From NCBI GenBank assembly GCA_002329155.1, contig DCXY01000002.1, forward strand, positions 62,001-126,000: DNA of 64,000 bases, read 5' to 3'. A program made the translations under genes and the position numbers. Below, one piece after another: positions 63,998 to 64,000 of the stretch (the first letter of the stretch is position 1; each line of letters begins with the position of its first letter). Source of the stretch: Stenotrophomonas sp. UBA2124. Lineage in GTDB: Bacteria > Pseudomonadota > Gammaproteobacteria > Xanthomonadales > Xanthomonadaceae. The notes beneath the pieces were generated by a model that was not told the origin of the DNA, searched no databases, and was given only the letters and a program-made list of their open reading frames with translations.

Positions 63998-64000
63998 GCC
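63994..64000 (+). CDS. zapA: Probable zapA start, cut by window edge
   Basis: ATGAGCC overlaps the TIGR02449 stop by four bases. In gammaproteobacteria zapA (a Z-ring associated protein) follows a TIGR02449 gene, so this is inferred from order and the overlap; only two codons are visible. Confidence 0.4.

Overview
The window looks like chromosomal DNA of a Stenotrophomonas-like member of the Xanthomonadaceae. The DNA is very GC-rich. Several palindromes end in GTAG/CTAC, resembling the SMAG repeats described in Stenotrophomonas maltophilia. Many proteins (PilM, PepQ, SpoT, the MoxR cluster, type B L31) read like xanthomonad orthologs. I see no tRNA, rRNA, CRISPR array, phage or transposase gene. 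The species call is inference; no search was run.

Layout. 1-10222 (minus strand): pyruvate kinase, a HAD phosphatase coupled to phosphoglycerate kinase, a plus-strand GNAT acetyltransferase, a DUF2339/DUF3999 pair, and glyceraldehyde-3-phosphate dehydrogenase. Transketolase (17164-19170) completes a central-carbon backbone into which accessory genes are set: an OmpW porin with a perfect FNR-type box, an S1/P1 nuclease, a BlaI/M56-TonB/lipoprotein sensor operon with its own operator, an acetyl-CoA hydrolase-like protein, and a P-loop kinase gene broken by one in-frame amber codon. 19346-27652: a dicarboxylate-type symporter, then a six-gene MoxR-DUF58-DUF4381-VWA-VWA/TPR-BatD cluster with overlapping genes. 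27755-35333: pilMNOPQ (type IV pilus alignment and secretin complex) divergent from PBP1A. 35407-41431: an unknown protein, citrate synthase, ribosomal protein L31B, a nucleoside hydrolase and RecG.

41670-47718 is the most accessory-looking block. A divergent AraC-type regulator faces a beta-helix lipoprotein, a diheme cytochrome c lipoprotein and a TonB-dependent receptor, all on the minus strand and closely spaced. The cytochrome/beta-helix pair is a known gene partnership of unknown function; with the receptor and regulator it is my best candidate for an undescribed envelope system.

47768-64000: RidA, SpoT, RpoZ and Gmk (a stringent-response and nucleotide group), a secreted metallophosphoesterase, YicC, then divergently RNase PH-VOC-RdgB-HemW with start/stop overlaps, a DUF1631 protein carrying a long glycine hexanucleotide repeat and coupled to a PilZ protein, prolidase PepQ, aminopeptidase PepP and a UPF0149 protein. 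A TIGR02449 coiled-coil protein runs to the right edge, where a zapA start appears to be cut off.

Repeats sit mainly between genes: GTAG palindromes in three clusters, a roughly 145-bp tandem duplication that copied a repeat plus a terminator downstream of citrate synthase, a 126-bp element with perfect 21-bp inverted ends, and paired hairpins after recG.
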